From Hypoxylon rubiginosum (Eukaryota; Ascomycota; Sordariomycetes; Xylariales; Hypoxylaceae), in the NCBI GenBank assembly GCA_902806565.1, contig CADCXA010000059.1, positions 372,001 to 436,000 of the forward strand: a stretch of DNA of 64,000 bases. The letters run 5' to 3'. A model generated the notes under the pieces. The model was not told the DNA's origin and did not search any database. It saw nothing but the letters and a program-made list of their open reading frames with translations. Numbering within the stretch: the first letter of the stretch is position 1; each line of letters begins with the position of its first letter. Position numbers and translations under genes: made by a program. Positions 9,981 to 25,883 of this stretch are shown here, piece by piece.

Positions 9981-10229
9981 TTTTAATTTTAATAAATATA
10001 ATATTATATAAATTTATAATATAAAATTTTTTTTTTAATTAAAATTAAATAAATTTTATAAAATTTATAATATTTTAAATTATATTATTAGTTATTATTT
10101 TTATAATTACTTATTTATAATATTTAATTAGTTTATATTATTAATAAAACTTATAAAAAAACATTTAAATTATTTAAAATTATTTATTTAATTTTAATTA
10201 AATATATTTAAAAATTAAAAAATTAAGTA

Positions 10230-11060
10230 ATTTTATTTTTAATTATTTAATTAATTTATAGTTTTTTTAATAATATTTATAAAGCTTATAAAAAAATAAC
10301 TTAGTTTTTTAATTATAATATAAATAAGTTTAATTAAACTTAGTTAAATATATTTAAAAAATATATAAATTTATAAAAAAATATTTTAATATATTTTAAT
10401 TATTATTTTTAAATATATTTAATTAAGTTTAATTAAATATATTAAAAAATATATAAATATATAAAATAAAATTTTAATATATTTAAAATATTTTTAAATA
10501 AGTTTAATTAAATTTAATTAAATATATTTATAAAATAAATAATTAAATTTTTAATTATTTAATTAACTTATAGTTTTTTTATTATATTTATAAATTTTAT
10601 AAAAAAATCTTAATTTTTTAATTAGCTTTAAATATAATTAAGTAAATTTAACTAAATATAATTAAAAAATATATAACTTTTATTTATTTAATTTTTAGTT
10701 ATTTAATTAATTTATTATTTTTTTAATTATATTTATAAATTTTATAAAAAAATATTAATTTTTTAATTAATTTTAAATATAATTAATTAAATTTAATTAA
10801 TTATAATTAAAAAATAAATAAATAATTATTATTTTTATTATTTAATTAATCTAAACCTTTTTTTATTATATTTATAAAATTTATAAAAAAATATTTAAAT
10901 TTTAATTTTAATTTAAATATATTTAATTAAACTTAATTAAATATATTTAAAAAATAAGTAGTTTATAACCATTAAAATTTTTAAAAATAACAAATATATT
11001 TAATAAAATTTAACTAATTATATTTAAAAAATAAATAATTTATAGTTAATTAAACTTTTA
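10230..11060. repeat. Degenerate tandem repeat, unit about 140-150 bp
   Basis: A motif of seven Ts, an A+T spacer, TATTTATAAA and TTATAAAAAAAT recurs at about 10263, 10573, 10722 and 10859. Similar flanks follow each copy (TAATTAAATTTAATTA-like). The spacing suggests units of about 140-150 bp with one very worn copy. A+T bias makes by-eye alignment uncertain. Confidence 0.4.
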
Positions 11061-13689
11061 ACAATAAAATATATTAATTTAAAAATAAATTATTTATATT
11101 AATTTAAATTTTTAACTGTAAATGTTTTTTAAGTATTTTATATTATTTTAATATTAAGATGTTAATTTATATTTATATTTATATATAATAAAAAGTTAGA
11201 TTTATTTTTTTATTTTTATATATATTTTTTTTTTCTTATTTTTTCTTATTTTTTATTTTTATTATATTTAAATATTTTTTTTTATGTTTATTTAATTATA
11301 ATTTAACTTTTAATATTTATAATAAACATTTATTTAACTTATTAAACCATATAGTAAAATAAATATTTTTTAATATTAAAATTTAATTATAAAAGTTTTT
11401 TAAATTTAAAGTATATAAATATTTTTTTTTATTTTTAATGTTATAATTATTTTTTATTTTAACGGTTAATATATTATTATTATAACTTTTTTATTTATTA
11501 TAATTTATTTTTTTAAAAGTATATATATATTTATTAGATTTATTTAAAAATTAAATTTATTAAATAAGTTTATATTTTAAACTAATAAAAAATAATCATT
11601 TATTAGTAATATTAAATTAAAAATAATAATAATAATAATAATAAAACCGATTTTAAATAAATAAAATTAATTTATTAACTTATATTTTTTAAAACTATAA
11701 AATTATTTTATTATTATTTAGTTTTAAATTTTTTCTTGTTTTTTTTATATAAACTTTTTATAAAAATTATTTTTAATTATTATTTTTTAAATTAAAGTTT
11801 TAATAATTATTTATTAAATAATATAAATAATTATTTTATAAAGTTATAATGTTTTAAAGTTTTTATTAATAATAAATATTTTTAATTATATATATAAACA
11901 TTTTATAATATTAATAACTTTTTTAATAAATTTTTTAATACTTTTTTTATAAAAAGCCATTTTATATTATAATTTTTTTTCTTTTTTTTAGTTAATAAAA
12001 GTTTATTATTATAAAAATAAAACTTATTTTTTAATCTTTTTTAAAATTTTAATAAGTTATATTAAAAATAGTTTTATTAAAAAAATAATTCTTATAAATT
12101 AATATTATTTTTAATTATATTTATAAATAAAAAAATTTCTATTTTTATAAATTTATTAAATAGTTTATTTTTTTTATTTATAGTTTTTAAAAAAAGTAAT
12201 TTTTTACTGTTATTAATATTAATTAACTTAATTATAATAAATAATAATTTAAACTTTTTATTAAAATTTATATTAATATTTATTTTATTAAAATTTAATA
12301 AAATATTTAATTTTTTTTTAAAACTTAAAAATATTAAATATAAAGTTAAATAAAAGTTAATAATATTAAATATATTAAAATAAAAGTTAAAATAAAATAT
12401 ATTTATATTTAATTTTAATTATTATATTTTAATAATATTTAATTATTTTTAATAAAATTTAAAAAAAATTAATAATATATTAATATGTAATTTAAATATT
12501 TAAATAATTTTAATATATGTTTATTTTTTTAGAACTTTTTATTTTATTTATTTTTTATATAATAAAATATATTATAATAAAATATATTAAATACGTTTTA
12601 AAAATATTAATTTAAAAAAAGGTAGGTTTTATATATATTTTTTTTCGTTTATAAGTTTTTTTATTTTTTATTTAAATTCTTTATTTATATTTTTTAGTTT
12701 TAATTAATATTAAATTTTTTTTTTAATTATTATTATTTTGTTTGTTTTTAATATATAAATATTATTATATTTTAATATATAATTAAATTTTTTTAAAGTT
12801 TATTATTATTTAAAATTAATTTATTATAATTATATATTATTTTTCTTTTTTTTACTTTTATATAATAAATATATATAAATTTATTAGAATTTATATTAAG
12901 TATAAAAAAATTTATATGTTATTTAAAATAACTTTTAATTTTTATATAAAAGATTTTTATTATATTTATTATTTATATTATATTTTAAAATAATATTAAC
13001 AATTAAATAAAATTAATTTAAATATATTTTACTAGTTTAAACGTTTTAAAAAATTTAAAACCAAAAGAAATAAAGTAATTAAATAGTAATAGTTTAAGTT
13101 TTAAGATTTTTTATAATTATTTTAAACTTTAAATTAATAGTTTTTAAAGTAAAACCGTTTATTATATTTTTTATATTTTTATTATATAAAGTAGTTAAAG
13201 TTTATTAAATATTATAAAGTTTAATTATATAATAATAAACTTTTATAAATAGATATTAATAATATTAATATTATAAATAAATAATATAACTTTTATAATA
13301 TATTTTATTAGTTTAATAAATATTTTAAAAAAAAATAAAAAAAAATAAGATTTTTATATTTTATTATAAAAATAAAGATATATAATTAGTAAAAATTTAT
13401 AAACTTTTTAAGTTTTTATAATTATTATTAATTAACTTTAATTTAAAAGCTTAAAAATTTTAAAAAAACATTTAATAATTTAACTTTATTTTTTTTTTAT
13501 ATTTATTTTATATAAATTTATTAATTATAATATTAATAGTTTAAATCTTAATTATTTTTAAATTTAAAAAACCTTATATTATATAATTAACTTTTTAAAA
13601 ATAATATAAAATAAATAGTTTAAATATATTTAATTATATTTTTATAACTTATAATTAATTATTTAATATTAATTTATTATTAATAATAT

Positions 13690-13965
13690 AATAAAACTTT
13701 ATTTTTATACTAATGATTTTTAGTTTAAATAATAACTGTGTTATTATTTATTTTAAACTATATTTAACCTAAAAAATAATTTAAAAAATATTTTAATTAA
13801 TATATTTAAAATATTTTATAAAAAAGTATATATTTTTACGATATATAATTATTTAGTTATATAAAAAACTTTACGAGTTTTTTAAAAGAAAAAAATAAAA
13901 AAAATTTAACTATAAGATAATTATATAATTTTTTATAAAGCATTAATTATTATATTTTATTATAA
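13690..13965 (+). repeat. RIP-damaged direct repeat, copy 1 (LTR-like)
   Basis: 276 bp, aligning without gaps to 25608-25883. Every difference I checked is a transition (C/T or G/A), as expected when two copies of one repeat are independently mutated by RIP. Direct orientation and 11.9-kb spacing suit the LTRs of a destroyed retrotransposon, but TG/CA ends and a target duplication are no longer readable. Confidence 0.75.
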
Positions 13966-16900
13966 CCTTCTTTTAAATTTAAATAAGGTTTTATTTTAAT
14001 TTAAATTTATAAAAGAAAACTTTTTATTTGTTTTTTTTTATATTAAGTTAATTAATTTATTTTGAAATTTTTTTTATAAGTTATATTATAAGTTTATTTT
14101 TATTATTTAACTTTATAAGGTTACTAATCCTTTTTTATTTTTTAATTAACGTAAAATATATTTTTTTTATAAACAGCTTTTTAATTTTAAGCGATTTATT
14201 AATTATATTAATTAAAATAATATATTAATTTTAGTTTATTTAGTTATAAAGATTAATAAATTATAATTTATTTATTATAATTTCCTACGTATTAATTATT
14301 TATTTATTAATTAATATAAATAATTTTTATTTATATTTAACCTTTTAAATTAAGTTTATTTAAAAGATTAAATTATAATTAAAATTTAATAAATATTTAT
14401 ATTATTTTTTAAAGTTAATTTTATTTTTAAGAAAATGTTAAGTTTTAATTTCTTATATAATTTTATTAAAAATAATTATAATAATAATATTTTTTTTTAG
14501 GTTATTTTTAGTTTTACTTTTTTTTTTTTTTATAAGCTTAAAGTTTAAAAAGTTATTTAAAGAATTAAATAAGCTGTTATTTAAAAAATTATTTTTAATA
14601 TTTTTAACTATATTAATTACTATAAACTGTGATTTTATTAAGCTTATTTTAAATATAAAATTATATATTAATTTAATTAATATTATAAGCCGTTTAATAA
14701 ATAAAAATTTCCTGGTAGTTACTTTAATTTTAACGTATTTAAACATTGTTTTTATAAAAGTATTTAAAATTAAAATTTAATTAAAATTTTTATCTTTTAA
14801 TAATTAAAATAAAATAACTAATTTCTTAAATAATAAATAAAAAATACACATTATTTAATAACTATATATCTAGTTATTATTTTAAAAAATAATTTAAATT
14901 TAATATAAGTTTTTAAGGTTTTTAATTATTATTTCTTATTTATTATTACTATATATTTTATTTAAATTTATAAATAATACTTATATTTTAATAAAAAAAA
15001 AACCTACCTTATTTATAAAAATATTAAAAGTATATACTTATTTTTTTATTATATTAATTAATATTATATAAAAATAAAAAGCTATATAATTATTAAGATT
15101 TTTACCTAGTGTTATAAAATTATAATAAGTTATTAAAAAAATAAATCACAAATTATATTACTTAATTAAAGTAAATATAATACTATTAAAATTATTTATT
15201 TTATAGTTTTTTAAAACCTATAATATTTTAACTTTATAAATTAATTTAATAAGTAATATATTTTTTATAATAAGTAATTAAAATCTTTTAATTTTTAATA
15301 ATTTATTATACCTTTTATTTTTATATAAAATTAAAAAGTTTACGATTATAAATATAAGTTTTTTATATTAAAATTTAAGGTTTACTTTTAATAAAAATAA
15401 AATACCTTATAATATAATTATAATATATAAATTTAATTTTAATTAAATAAAAAAAAAAATATTATTATTATAAGTTTTAAAAGCTTTAATTAATACTTTT
15501 ATTAATTGATAATATTATTAATATAATAAATATTTTTTAGAAAATCTATAATATTAATAGATATTGTTTTTATTTTTTTATATATTATTATTATAGTTAT
15601 AAAATATTATAATTCTAAATTTTTTAAAAGAAAAAAATAAAAAATATAAAATGAATTATATTAATTAAGATAAAAAAAAGATATTAAATATCTTTTATAT
15701 TTATATAACCTTATATAAATATTTTATTAAATGGTTTATTATATAAATAAATTTTTATTAATTTTAATTATAAATTAATAAAGTGTTAATATAACATGTA
15801 AACTGGTTTTTAATTAGTAATACCTATTTTTTTTAAGGTAATAAAAAACTAAGAATTTTATAATAGTTTTTATTTTTTATATTTCCTTTTTTTCTAAATT
15901 TTTTAACTTTTTTAAAATACCTTAAATTATTTTTTAAAATAATAAAAAATATCTAAATTATAGTGATTATATTTACTTTTATTTATTTAAAAAAATTTAA
16001 AACATTTAATAATAATAATAATATTATAAAGTTTATTACTATATAATATATTTAAAAATATTATAAAAATTTTAAACTTAATATATTATTTTTATTATTA
16101 TTTTTTAATTTTAACGATATTGTTTTTATATTTAAATATACGTTTTAAAAAAAGTTTAATATAAATGTTAAAACTTATTTTTAAATTTAAAACACTTTTA
16201 TAAATATATTATTTATCTTTTATAATTATAACTTTAATTTATTTTTTTAAAACTAGTTTAATATAAAGTTTTTATTAAAATTATTTAAAAGATTATATCT
16301 TATTATAAATAAGATATATTATAATTAACTTTTTTAAAACCTTAATATTTAAATTAATATTTAATAAATAAGCTAGATTTTTAATATTATATTTATTTTT
16401 AGTTAATTATTACTTTTAATATATAAGTAATTATAAATAAATAAATAGTTTACCATTTTTAATTAAATTATTTTAAATATAAAAATTAATTTTAAATTTA
16501 TATTATAACTTTTATTAACTAAGATAAATTTTAAGCTAAAAAAACCATCGCAGTTTATATTTTTTTAAGTTATTAATTTTTATAACCTTTTAAAACTTTA
16601 TATAATAACGAAACCTTTAGTTTTATTATTTTTATTATTTTTAATAAATAATTTAATAAACTTTTAATTAAAATTTTTATTTTTAACTTTTAAATTTTAT
16701 ATTAATAATAAATACCTATAAATTAATAAGGTTTAATAATTTTATAAAAAAACCTAGTTAATATAATTTATTAAATAATTTATAATATAAATTTTTATAT
16801 ATTTAATAATTTTACTACCAACTAATATATTTTTTAAAAAATATTTAATAAAGGTTTTTAATAAGTAGCTAGTTTTTTATAAAATTACTATTTTTTTTTT

Positions 16901-19900
16901 AAATAATTACCTTTAAAATAATTATTATTTTTATTTATTAATATTAAATATATAGGTTTTTTAAATAATTATTTTAATAAGCTTATATAAAATAATTACT
17001 ATATTTTTAATTTTTTTATTTAAATATATAATCTTTTAAATAAAATAGTTTATTAATATTATTAATATTATATAAAAATGTTTAATTTTATTAATTACAT
17101 TAAAATATAGCTTTTTTTTAACTATAAATTTATTTTTAATATTATAAAAAGGTTTTATAATATTTATATTATTTTAATGTTTAATAAAAAATATAAATTT
17201 TAAAACTATTAATTTAAAAATCTTTAAACTTAAAAGTATTAAAATCCTTTTTTAGTTAAAGATTTTATATTAAAAAATTTATTAATTTAGTTTTAATAAT
17301 CTAATACTAAGATTTTAAGTTAAATAAAATAAAAAATAAAACTTTTATATTAAATATTATACCTTTTTATTTTATTAATAAAACTAGTTTAATTTTAAGG
17401 TAAATAAAAAATAAAATAAAAGTTAAATAAATAAATTAACTTTAAATAATAAAAATTTAAAATTTATAAAAAAAAAAATAAATAAGGTGTTTTAAGTAAG
17501 GTTTTTTAGTTATATATTAACTATATATTATATATCCATGGATTTTTAGTTATAATATTAAATATAAATATAATTATTTTTTTTTATTTTTTTAAATTAA
17601 TAATTATTTTACTTTTATATTAATTAACGTAATTTAAAGTTAATAAACATCTTAAAGTTTAATATAATAATATATCTTTTTTTTATTTTTTTAAAGAGAT
17701 AAATTTTAATTTATTATAATTAAAAGGTTTTATTTTTAAAAATAATCTTATTTTTTAAAATAATCTTAATAATTTATTATTTTATTTTATTATTAATTAA
17801 AGTATGTTTATTTTAATATAAGTTATTTTAATAAATTTTTATATTATTATTTTTAATAGTTAAACTTACTACTTCTTAACTTATAAAATAGTTAAATATT
17901 TTAATATTTTTTTTTTATTATAAAGAATATTATTTTTATTTTAATTAAATTATTTATTATTTAGTTTTATAGTTTAAAAGTTATTAAAAAAGTTATTAAT
18001 TTCTTAATATTTTTATTTATTTTTTATAAAAAGTTTAAGTTAGTTTCTTAAAAATATGGTTTTTAAAATAATATCGTTTAATTTATAAATATTATATTTA
18101 CTTTTTTTATAAACCTAATTAATTAAATAAAATTTTAATTAGTTATAATAAAACTTATTTTTATTTAAAATATTAATATAATAAGAAATATTAAATAAAA
18201 ATATAAGATTATTTTTTTATAATATTATATTTTTAGTTTATTTTATATATCTTTTATTTTTTTATTTAACTATCTCCTTTTTTTTTTTTTTAAAAATAGT
18301 GATTAATTTTTAAAAATTTTTCTTTTTTTTTTATAAAAATCTTATCCGGATTATTAAAAACTCCTTATAATTTTTTATTTTATTTTACTTAAATATCTAT
18401 TATATAAAAATTATAACCTTAATAAATATTATAATTTTTTATTTATATATAGTTTTATATAAAAAAACTTTATTAAATTTAACTAATATTTAATTAGCCT
18501 AGATAATCTTAAATAAATATAATACTTAGCTTTTATTATTTTTATTTAAAATTTAAAAAAGTTTTTTAATAATTTTTTTATAATTAACTTTTATTTAACT
18601 TTATATTTTAAAATAATAAGAAAAATTTATTCTTTTTTTTATTCTTATTTTTAAATAAGTATTTTTAAAGGTTTTTTTAAACTTTAAGCCCTTATTATAT
18701 TTTATTAATAAAAAGGTCTTATAATTAAAAATAATTTTTCTTTAAATAAAATTAACTATAATTTTTATTTTAATATTAAAAATGGTTTTTACCTTAAGTT
18801 AATTATTAACCTTTTTTTTTACTTTTATAATAACCTTTTTTTTTTAATTATAAAATATATATTATATATTAATAATTTATATAATAAAAAGATTATTTAA
18901 CTTATTATATAAACCTGGTTTATAAAATTTAATAATCTAAGATTTTTAATAATTAAAATATATAAGAATAATTTAAATTATATTTAAATTTATTTTTTTT
19001 TAATAATATATATTTTTTATTTTATTAATTATAAAGTTATATATTTTATAATTATACTTAATATAACTTTTTTAAATAATTAACTTTTTTTATAAAAATG
19101 AATTAATAATTTATTATTAATAGAATTTCTTTTTAAATTTTTTTTATAAAACACTTTTAATTATTATATATTAAAATATTTTATTTTAAAATCTTACTTT
19201 AATATACTGATTTTTTATTATCTTTTTATCTTTTAAACAAAAAAAGTAAGTAAAAATATTTAAATATTTTATAATTTTTTAAAATTTATCATTTTAATTT
19301 TTTAATAATTAAAATAAAAGATATTTAACATTGAAAAAAACTAGAAAAATTAAAATAATCCAAATAAAGTAAATTTAATTATTAATATATTTATTAATAT
19401 TACTTTTTTATTAATTATTTTTTTTATTTAAAAAGTTTTTTTTTTTATAAAATAAAGAATTGGTTATTATATTAAATTTACCGGGTATATATTTAATTTT
19501 AAAATTAAATAATTTAATATAAATAATTTATTAAATTAATTTTATTTTTAATAAACTTATAAATTTATTATTTAATTAAGCGATTAATATTTTTACATTT
19601 ATTTATAATAGAAAATAAATATTATAAAAATAAATTTATAATTAATAAAAAGATTTTATAACAGTTAAAACCTTAAGTTTTAAAATATTATAATTTTTTT
19701 TTATTTTACGTTATATATTTAACTTATATTTTAAAGAATAAAAAATACCTTAATTATTAAGTTATTTTAATATATAATTTTAATCATTTTTTAAAATATT
19801 TATTTATAAAATAATTAACTTTTTATAAATATAATTAAAATTAATAAGGTATAAAATATTATTTAATATATTTTTTAATATTTATATAATTTACTTTTAG

Positions 19901-22900
19901 TTTTTTATTTATTTTTATAAAGTGTTTTTTTAAAACAGTTTTATTAAAAGTATAATAATTAAAATATATAATTTAATTTAAAGTTTAAAATAAATAGTAA
20001 CATTAATAAAAAATTTAATATCTTTTATATTTTTATAAAGATTTTATTCTTATATTTTAAAAGTTTTTAATAAAATTGGTTTTTTTTTATAAATACTATA
20101 AATATATTTTATAATTTTTATTATTAAATAGTAAAATTCTAACTTTTTTTTATTTATTATTATACCAGTAAGTTTAAAATTTAATAAAATAATGTTAATA
20201 TTTTCTATATATTTAAAAATAAAATATTATATTTTAAAATAAATTTCCTAATTTTTATATTAGGTAGTTGGTTTTTTAACTTTTATATTATTAAAAAAAA
20301 ACTTATATTTATTTAATATAAAATTATAAAATATTTAAATAATTACTTTTAAAAAATAAGTAATTAAATTTATTATTTTTTATAATAATATTATTATTTT
20401 CACCAGTTTAATTAATATAATAAAAGCTATTAACTATTTATTAAAAAAACCTAACTTTATTTAATTATATTTTAAAAACTAGTTTATTATAAATAAAATT
20501 TAATATATTATAAATTTTATAAAAAACTTCTTATAACTTTTTAATAAAAAAATATCCTAAATTATTTTCTTATTAAACTTAATATAAAAATTAATTAGTT
20601 TAAAAGATTTATTCTTTTTTTTAATAATAAACTAAATGTTTTAATATAAACTATAACTTTTTTATAAAATATTGTTTTTTAAACGCTTTTTTAGAATTTA
20701 AATAATTTTATTTTTAAGAAAAATAAGAATTAAAATACTTTTAACTTATTATATAAAATATAAAATAATTTTAATTATATAATTAAACATTATATCTTTT
20801 TTTATATAATTAATTTTATTAAAGTTTTAAGTTAAAGCTATTTCTTTTTTATAAAATATTTTAATAAAAATATTTTTTTTAATATTAATTATTTTAAAAG
20901 TTTTTAACTTTTCTTTAATTATTTTAAGTTTATTAGATTTTAAGTATTTATTATAAAGTTAGATTATAAATTTAAGGTGGATATTTTTATAAAAACCTTT
21001 TTTATAAAACACTAAAAAATCTTTAATTTAATTTTATATTAATTAAAAGAATTTTTCCTTTTAATTAAATAATTTTAATAATATAAATTTATTAATAAAA
21101 ATATTATTAATAAAATTAACTTTTAAAGTTTTAAGTTTATATATAATATTAATAAAAATTAAGCCGGAGTTAACTTTTACTTTATATTAACTTTGATTTT
21201 TTTTTTTTTTTTTTTTTTTAATGGTTTTTTAAATAGTAGTTTTTATAATTTTAAGGAAATTATTATTTATTAATATATAAAAGATTATTTTATTTTTATT
21301 AAAGTTATATTTAAAAGTATCTATTAAATTAACTTATATATTATTATAAAAATTATTAAAAAAGTTAAAAAGATTTATTTTATTAATTAATATTAATAAT
21401 ATTTATAAATTTATCTTATAAAATAAAACGCCTTTTTTTTTATTATTATTTATTTTTTTTACTATAAGTTTTTTATAACTATTAATATAACCTTAATTAT
21501 TAATAGCTAGTAATTTTTTAAAATAAATTTTAATTATATTAATTTTTTTATTTATTTTTTATTTAATTAATTAAATGTTAATAATATTTTTATTAACGTT
21601 TTTTTAAAAGTTAAATTACTTATTATTTTAAAGTTTTTATAATAAAAACTTATTTTTATAAAAAAAATAAAATTTAATTTTAATAATAATTTAAATAATA
21701 TAAAAATATTTTTTATAATATAAATTAAATATTATAAGGACTAGTTTTTAATCTAAATAAAATTTTCTATAACTTTTATAATTTTTATAAAAATATAAAA
21801 TTTAAATCCTAATTATATTAAATAAGTTTTAAATATTAAAAGCTTAAATTTTATTATATAAAACTTAGTAATTAAATTAAATTATATTTTTATATTAATT
21901 ATTATAACCATTTTATCCTTATTTTTATATAATTTTATTTTAATTAAAAGTTAAAATAAAAATTAAATATATATAACTAAATTATAATAAGTAAAATTTT
22001 TTTATATATAAAAAAAACCTATATAAAAAAATAATAATAAAAACTTCTTTTTATTAATTAAATTAACTTAAATAAAGTTTTTTTAAGTTTTAAGTTTTAA
22101 GTTTATTTTATTTATATTAATAAGGTTTTTTTTATATTTTTTAATAATAAACTTAATAATATATATAAAAATAAAATAAACTTATAATTTATTTAATATA
22201 TTTTTAAATAAATTTATAAATCCTGGTATTATTTAAGTTATTTTTTTTAAATAATTAAAAATTACTTATTTAAATTAACTATAATTTTTTTAAGTTAAAA
22301 TTTTTAAACTTTATAATTAAAAAAAGCGTTAACTTTAATAAATTTTAAACCCTTAATAAAATTAATAACTTTTAAAAACTTTTATAAAACTTTTTTAATA
22401 TTATTATTTTTATTTTTAATATTAATATTAATAAAGTTTTTTTTAGAACCTATTTTTTATTTAATATTAAAAATCTAGCTAGGGTTTTTTATTTAAAAAA
22501 TTATATATATTTTAATTTAATTAAAATCTTTTTATATTTATTTTTTATAATAATAAATATATATATTTAAATTATTAAAAATTAAGTTATTATTTAAGTT
22601 TAAAATAAAATTAATATTTAAATAAAAAATATTAACTTGGTTTAGTTTTTTTTATAAATAAAATTTTTATAACTTTTTTTCTTTTTTATTTATTTATATT
22701 TTATAAAAGATTTTAATTTATATTTAATAATATCTTATATAATAAATAATTAAATTACCATTTAAATTATATTTTTTAATATAATTAAAAATGTTTTTTT
22801 TAATAAAAATTTTTTAGTGGCGTGTTTTAATAACAATATATCCGGGGATTAAAATATTTATAAGTTTTATATTTTTTATTATTTTTTTTAAAATATATTT

Positions 22901-24984
22901 TTTATTTATATAATTATAATATAAAATATTATTATTATTTAAATATTTAACTATTTTATAACTTATTATAAAATAAAAAATATCTTTATAAAAATAATAA
23001 TTTTAAAGGTTATAATTTAATTTTAAGTTTATATATTTTAAATTAAACGTTTACTAATAATTTAATAAAACTTAATTAATTAATAATTTAATTTAATTAA
23101 TCTATAAGTTAAAAAAAAATCTTTTATATTTAATATATTAATTAATATAACGGTTTTAATTTAATATAAATTTTAATTATTAAAATAAAAATTAAAACTA
23201 TAAAATTTACTTTTTATATTTTTAATTTTTTTTTTTAAATTAATATTTTAAATCTTTATTTTAAAAAACTGCTTAGTAAGCTTATTAATTTTATTAATTA
23301 AAAGTAGTAAAAGTAAACTTTTTTTTATAGTAAATTTTAATAAGGTTTAAATATTAATTTTAATTTTTTAAGCTTTTTAATTAATAATAATATTATTATT
23401 TTTATTATTTAAATTATATTTAACATAGTTAATAATAATTTTATTCTTATTTATATTAAAAATTTATAAATAAAAGTTTATTTATTTAATTATTATTTTT
23501 TTAAAATTTTTAAAGTTTATAACTTTTAAATTATTAAAGCTTTTTTTAATATAAATAACCAGCTATTTTTTAATAATTAAAAATAAAAGCTTTTATAATA
23601 TATAAAAATAAATATTATTATTAATTAACTTATTTTATAATTTAACTTTAAATATAATAACTTTATAATTAAAAATTAAATTATTAATTATTTTAAAAAA
23701 GTTTATATTTTTTATTTTTTTTTTTAAAGTATTAATTTAATCTTAGATTATTAGGTATTATTTTAGGTTAATAATATTAAAAATCTTTTTAAGTTTATTT
23801 TTTATTTTTTTTTAGGTAGTATATTTAAAGATTAAAACCTTAATTTTATGTTTAATTTTTAAAAAAAATATAAATTTAAAGGTTTTAAAAATCCTAAATT
23901 AATTAATATATTTAAGTTAAGTAAAGTATTAATTAAAATTAAATAATTATTAAAATATATAGGATTTATTAAATTAAATATTTTTTTGTTATTTTAAATT
24001 TATAATAAAAAAAAATAAATATAAATATATTTTTATATAACTTTTTTTTTAACTTATAGTTTTTAAGTTATTAGTTATTATATTAATAGTTACAGTTAAA
24101 TTTATATTATTTAAAATGGTAAAATTAAAAGTTAATATAGTTATTAAAATAAAATTATTTTAAGGTATAATAAAAAAAAAAATATTAAATAAGGGTTGTT
24201 TTTAAATAAAGTTAATATTATAATTAATTTTAATTAGTTTTTTAAAAATGTTTTTAAGGTTTTAGTTTTTTATACTAATAATAATAAAGTTAATAAAATT
24301 TATATTTAGTTTTAAAATATTTAATAAATACTTAAAAAAGCTTTTTTTAAAAAAAGTAAATAAAAAAATAAATAGTAAATAATTTATTAATTATAAAAAA
24401 AAGTTATTAAATAAAAAGTTTTATTTTAAAGATATATATAAGGTTTTTTAAGTAACTTTTTTTAGTTTTATTTTTATATTTTTTAGTAAGCTTTTTTTAA
24501 AAATATAATATATTATTTTTAAAGTTTATATTTTTTAAAATATTAGTTAAATTGTTAATTAAGTTATTAATAAATAATTATATTTTTTATAAAAATATTA
24601 TTATTAGTTTAAATAAAAGTTTTATTATTAAAATAATAAATTAAATTAATAAAATAAACTTTATAAATATTTTTAAAAAATCTATTTTTTTAAAATATAA
24701 AATTTTTTTACTGGTTTTATTTAATATTTAATTAAACTAAAAATAATTTAATTTATAAAATTAAAATTCCTAGTATTTTAAATAAGTCCCTTTTTTTAAA
24801 ATATATTAATATATATTTTTATATTAATATTTATAATATTAACTAAGGTTTTTTAATTTTATATTTTATAATATATAATTATTTAAATAATTATTCTAAG
24901 TGCAAGTTTAAATTTTTAAAGATCTTAATATTTTAATTTTATTATTAAGTAAATAAATCTTAATTTACTAGATTTTTAAGTTTT

Positions 24985-25149
24985 AAATCTTATTATTAAA
25001 TTTTATTATTAAATTTTATTATTAAATTTTATTATTAAATTTTATTATTAGATTTTATTATTAAATTTTATTATTAAATCTTAATGTTTAGTTTTATTAT
25101 TAAATTTTATTATTAAATCTTATTATTAAATTTTATTATTAAATTTTAT
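24985..25149. repeat. 13-bp minisatellite, about 12 units
   Basis: Tandem units of AAATTTTATTATT, mostly perfect. Several carry single transitions (AAATCTTATTATT, AGATTTTATTATT), and one irregular unit is near 25080. It lies inside the RIP-like block. Confidence 0.85.
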
Positions 25150-25607
25150 AATTTTAATTTTTAAATTCTTAATTTTTAAATTTTTAATTATAATATCTTA
25201 ATAATTAAAATAAGTATTTTAACCTAGAATTTTTAATTATAGTTTTATTTAAAATAATATTTAATTAAATTTCCTATATTTAATAAATCTTATAAATTTT
25301 AATTATTTTATAATATTAAAAATAATTTATTTATTAATTTAATAATTTAACTAATATAAATTTATAATAATTAATATAAAATAACTTAATTTATATTAAA
25401 ATTTTAAACTTAAGGGTTTTTTTAAGATATTAAGTTTTATTAAATATATAGGTTTTAATTTATAATAAAACTTTTTAAAATTAATAATAATCCCTTAATA
25501 AAATATAAAATAAAATTCCTGGAATTTTTTATTAATTAGGTTAAAATTAATATAATCTTTTTAAAATTAAAGTTATAAATTTAAGTTTTATAATAATTAC
25601 TAATTAT

Positions 25608-25883
25608 AATAAAGTTTTATTTTTATATTAATAATTTTTAATTTAAATAATAATTATATTATTATTTATTTTAAATTATATTTAACTTAAAAAATAACTT
25701 AAAAAATATCCTAATTAATATATTTAAAATATTTTATAAAAAAGTATATATTTTTATAATATATAATTATCTAGTTATATAAAAGGTTTTATAAGTTTTT
25801 TAAAAGAAAAAAATAAAAAAAATCTAGCTATAAAATAGTTATATAACCTCTTATAAAGTATTAATCGCCGTATCTTATTATAA
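25608..25883 (+). repeat. RIP-damaged direct repeat, copy 2 (LTR-like)
   Basis: The partner of 13690-13965: same orientation, same length, no gaps. It keeps a few C and G lost in the other copy (for example near 25865-25875) and has lost others. Between the two lie about 11.6 kb with no recognisable coding, more than most LTR elements hold, so nested insertions or two separate copies are possible. Confidence 0.75.

Noticed and set aside
14453..14746. 97-residue open frame in the A+T block
   Set aside because: It is almost entirely Lys, Ile, Asn, Phe and Leu, as any A+T-rich frame would be. No motif or neighbouring gene supports it.
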